6,667 nucleotides of DNA, taken from NCBI GenBank assembly GCA_024277475.1, contig JAJRVC010000594.1:1-6667 (forward strand). Direction: 5' to 3'. This document shows positions 4,783-6,667 of this stretch, in pieces (positions within the stretch are counted from its first letter, which is position 1; each line of letters starts with the position of its first letter). Below the pieces are notes generated by a model. That model had not been told where the DNA came from and ran no database searches. It saw only the letters and a list, made by a program, of their open reading frames with translations. The translations under genes and the position numbers were made by a program. This stretch comes from Deltaproteobacteria bacterium. Lineage in GTDB: Bacteria; Desulfobacterota; Desulfobacteria; Desulfobacterales; JAFDCJ01.

Positions 4783-5808
4783 ATGGATTTTGAATTTGAG
4801 AACGTAGTTGTAACCGGGGCAGCCGGATTTATTGGATTTCATTTGTGTCAACGACTGTTAAACAATGGTATTAGGGTTACGGGTATCGACAATTTGAACC
4901 CTTACTATGATGTGCGGCTCAAAGAGGCCCGTTTGGAAAATATATTACCAGACCCTAATTTCACCCTTGTGAAATTGGACCTGACCGATCGCAATAGACT
5001 GGATGAACTTTTTCAGAACAATCATTTCGATGTTGTCGTCAATCTTGCCGCCCAGGCCGGTGTCCGATATTCCCTTGAAAATCCTGGTGCCTATGTGGAC
5101 TCAAATCTGGTCGGATTTGTCAATATTCTGGAATGCTGCAGACATACTGCGGTGAAACACCTGGTATTTGCTTCTTCCAGCTCGGTATACGGGGCGAACA
5201 CTGAAATGCCGTTTTCAGTTCATCACAATGTCGATCATCCGGTCTCATTGTATGCGGCGACTAAAAAAGCCAATGAACTGATGGCGCACACATACAGCCA
5301 TTTATACGGGCTCAGTTGCACCGGGCTTCGGTTTTTTACCGTTTATGGGCCATGGGGGCGGCCGGATATGGCGCTTTTTCTGTTTACCAAGGCGATTTTG
5401 GAAAATAAAGCGATCCAGGTATTTAACCACGGTAAAATGCAGCGGGATTTTACTTATATCGATGATATCATTGAGGGGGTTGTCCGGGTAATGGGCAGGC
5501 TTGCCAAATCCAACCCCAAGTGGCGGGGGGATGATCCCGATCCGGGTACTTCTTATGCCCCCTATAAGATATATAATATCGGCAACAACAATCCGGTTGA
5601 ACTGCTTGAATTCATCGGGGTGATCGAAAATTCGCTGGGCCGTAAAGCACGCAAGGAATTTCGTGACCTGCAACCCGGTGATGTGCCTGCCACCTATGCG
5701 GATATTGATGATTTGATAGCGGATGTCGGATTTAAACCTGCAACACCCATCGCAACCGGTATTGGGAAGTTCATAGAGTGGTATCGGGAATATTATGGGG
5801 TAGAGTAA
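4783..5808 (+). CDS. UDP-glucuronate 4-epimerase (GAE/LpsL/CapI-like)
   Basis: A 341-residue extended SDR, full length for the family, converting UDP-glucuronate to UDP-galacturonate in the cytoplasm for capsule, LPS or exopolysaccharide. T-G-A-A-G-F-I-G at 11-18 binds [13 protein letters not shown] (34-43) is a family hallmark after the second strand. [11 protein letters not shown] (87-97), S-S-S-S-V-Y-G (131-137, catalytic S133), Y157-A-A-T-K161, [13 protein letters not shown] (185-197), R-D-F-T-Y-I-D-D (221-228) and [11 protein letters not shown] (297-307) all match the uronate epimerase group closely. The ATG is preceded by AAGGA (4772-4776) at a 6-base gap. It follows the GalE/WbpP-like gene by 64 bases without a terminator, so they are likely co-transcribed. 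The operon ends at the hairpin at 5977-6020. Confidence 0.92.
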   Translation: MDFEFENVVVTGAAGFIGFHLCQRLLNNGIRVTGIDNLNPYYDVRLKEARLENILPDPNFTLVKLDLTDRNRLDELFQNNHFDVVVNLAAQAGVRYSLENPGAYVDSNLVGFVNILECCRHTAVKHLVFASSSSVYGANTEMPFSVHHNVDHPVSLYAATKKANELMAHTYSHLYGLSCTGLRFFTVYGPWGRPDMALFLFTKAILENKAIQVFNHGKMQRDFTYIDDIIEGVVRVMGRLAKSNPKWRGDDPDPGTSYAPYKIYNIGNNNPVELLEFIGVIENSLGRKARKEFRDLQPGDVPATYADIDDLIADVGFKPATPIATGIGKFIEWYREYYGVE

Positions 5809-5850
5809 GATTGCCTGATCGTTTAAACTGCTCAACGAAGTCTGGTGTAT

Positions 5851-5980
5851 AAAAAGAAAACATTTAATAATTAATTATAGTAAGAAAGATATGATATTTA
5901 AAAATTAAATATATTTAAAGAAATAAAGATAAACTAAAAAATATTGTATTATAATTAAAGAAAAATATTATTATATATAA
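5851..5980. other. Extremely AT-rich intergenic island
   Basis: Only 11 of these 130 bases are G or C by direct count (about 8%), far below the flanking genes. It lies between two convergent genes, directly against the terminator hairpin. It contains many TTTAA, ATTAAT and A-tract strings but no open frame, no clean tandem repeat and no clear origin-type iterons. It could be a bent or easily melted segment, a binding site for a nucleoid protein, or simply degenerate sequence. Confidence 0.8.
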
Positions 5981-6020
5981 ACAAACTGCCCCGCAGCTTG
6001 CCGCGGGGCAGTTTGTTTAT
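5977..6020. terminator. Strong bidirectional intrinsic terminator
   Basis: Perfect 18-bp inverted repeat: arms 5977-5994 (ATAAACAAACTGCCCCGC) and 6003-6020, with an 8-base loop. The inner stem is GC-rich (CTGCCCCGC/GCGGGGCAG) and the outer stem is A/T-rich. The ascending strand on each side therefore ends in TTTGTTTAT, the U-tract of an intrinsic terminator in both directions; on the minus strand the T-rich run continues further. It serves the convergent epimerase operon (+) and the enoyl-CoA hydratase gene (-). Its last base is the first base of the latter's stop codon complement (6020-6022). Confidence 0.93.
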
Positions 6021-6667
6021 CACTTCTTAAATTCCGGTTTTCTTCTTTCCAAAAACGCAGAGATACCTTCTTTGGCGGCGTCGGAGCAGGCGATTTCGCC
6101 GAAACCTTTGTAACCGATTTCCAATGCCTGGCTTAAATTATCCGTGGCTGCTCCATCTTTAATCGTTTTAACGGCGATGGATACGGCCTCTTTGCTCAAT
6201 ACCTGTTTGCCGGCTTTGGGTTCATCGGGGACCTTGATATCCGGGATCCGGATTTTTCCCTCAGGTATCCTGATGATATTCCCCTGCAGGCGATTGACTT
6301 CATCTATAGCGGCTTTAATCAGGGAGGGGTAGTCATCTGCGATTCTGGAGATCATTCCGATCCCGGCGGCCTTACCAGCCCCTAACGGTCTTGCCAGGCA
6401 AATCATTTCATGGAATAGATCCGCCCCTTGCGGCCATTTGCGGTACGGTACGACACAACCGCCGATACCGGGTAAAATTCCAAGGGAAATTTCAGGAAAC
6501 TGCAAGGTTGCATTCTGGGTTGCAACCATACTGTGACAACGGATGGCAATTTCCAGCCCGCCGCCTAAGGCCAGGCCGTTGATGGCTGCAACCACCGGTT
6601 TGTCCATTTGGTCCATAAACATTTGAACTTTGGCGCAGTCCCGTGCATACTGGGCGGAGGCCTCTGG
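6020..6667 (-). CDS. Enoyl-CoA hydratase/isomerase family protein (C-terminal part; start beyond the window)
   Basis: The frame stays open to the window edge: 15 codons precede the ATG at 6622, so that methionine is internal. The visible part is 215 residues. The crotonase fold is clear: K-P-V-V-A-A-I-N-G-L-A-L-G-G-G-L-E (23-39) and L-Q-F-P-E-I-S-L-G-I-L-P-G-I-G-G (55-70). The two catalytic glutamates of true hydratases are kept at their usual 20-residue spacing (E39 and E59, equivalent to E144 and E164 of rat mitochondrial enoyl-CoA hydratase). The second Gly of G-G-G (G36) fits the oxyanion-hole residue G141. The C-terminus E-G-I-S-A-F-L-E-R-R-K-P-E-F is typical of the family. Hydration of trans-2-enoyl-CoA in beta-oxidation or a related CoA pathway is likely. 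An unusual I/P/K-rich stretch (about residues 130-155) lengthens the C-terminal region. It could be a stand-alone enzyme or the tail of a fused 3-hydroxyacyl-CoA dehydrogenase. Confidence 0.88.
   Translation of the reverse strand, partial: PEASAQYARDCAKVQMFMDQMDKPVVAAINGLALGGGLEIAIRCHSMVATQNATLQFPEISLGILPGIGGCVVPYRKWPQGADLFHEMICLARPLGAGKAAGIGMISRIADDYPSLIKAAIDEVNRLQGNIIRIPEGKIRIPDIKVPDEPKAGKQVLSKEAVSIAVKTIKDGAATDNLSQALEIGYKGFGEIACSDAAKEGISAFLERRKPEFKK

Noticed and set aside
5302..5835. 177-residue open frame antisense to the UDP-glucuronate epimerase
   Set aside because: It lies almost wholly opposite a well-supported gene and has a composition and motif content typical of a shadow frame.
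5851..5980. Replication origin or plasmid iterons in the AT-rich island
   Set aside because: No DnaA-box cluster, no regular iterons and no replication gene nearby; AT-richness alone is not enough.

Overview
The window reads as ordinary chromosome of a Gram-negative, motile, polysaccharide-making bacterium. The best guess is a Desulfobacterota (deltaproteobacterial) relative. This rests on gene style (CheD-HDOD chemotaxis pair, PilZ protein, tungsten/molybdenum-type MoaD, crotonase-family beta-oxidation protein) and on intergenic spaces full of short-period repeats. It is an inference, because no rRNA or other phylogenetic marker is present. Genes are moderate in GC, and one intergenic stretch is extremely AT-rich.

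Layout. 1-1162 (+): the 3' end of cheD, overlapped ATGA-style by an HDOD-domain gene, the tail of a chemotaxis/signalling operon. 1164-1712 (-): a PilZ-domain protein with an intact c-di-GMP-binding signature, convergent with the HDOD gene and one base away. 1713-1935: a spacer with copy A of a dispersed element. 1936-2550 (-): a YajG-like lipoprotein. 2551-2799: a spacer with no gene. 2800-3033 (-): an orphan MoaD/ThiS-type sulfur carrier. 3034-3773: a 740-base repeat-rich, non-coding region. It holds a degenerate 8-base repeat, four perfect GGTTCAGG units, a small hairpin, a 229-bp inverted-repeat element made of 7-base units, and copy B of the dispersed element. 3774-5808 (+): two extended-SDR nucleotide-sugar epimerases, a GalE/WbpP-like enzyme followed by a UDP-glucuronate 4-epimerase. 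5809-6019: an AT-rich island and a strong bidirectional terminator. 6020-6667 (-): the C-terminal part of an enoyl-CoA hydratase/isomerase that runs off the window.

How the genes may work together. CheD tunes chemoreceptors, HDOD proteins are usually signalling scaffolds, and PilZ proteins read c-di-GMP, so the left third looks like motility/lifestyle signalling. The two epimerases probably supply UDP-galactose-type and UDP-galacturonate sugars for exopolysaccharide or LPS, a common output of c-di-GMP control. That link is inferred from proximity only. The lipoprotein, MoaD-like protein and crotonase show no clear functional tie to each other.

I found no convincing new multi-gene system. The most unusual content is non-coding: a pair of related elements (1822-1926 and 3647-3720) in the same orientation flanking the lipoprotein-moaD block, and the heptanucleotide inverted-repeat element at 3326-3554.
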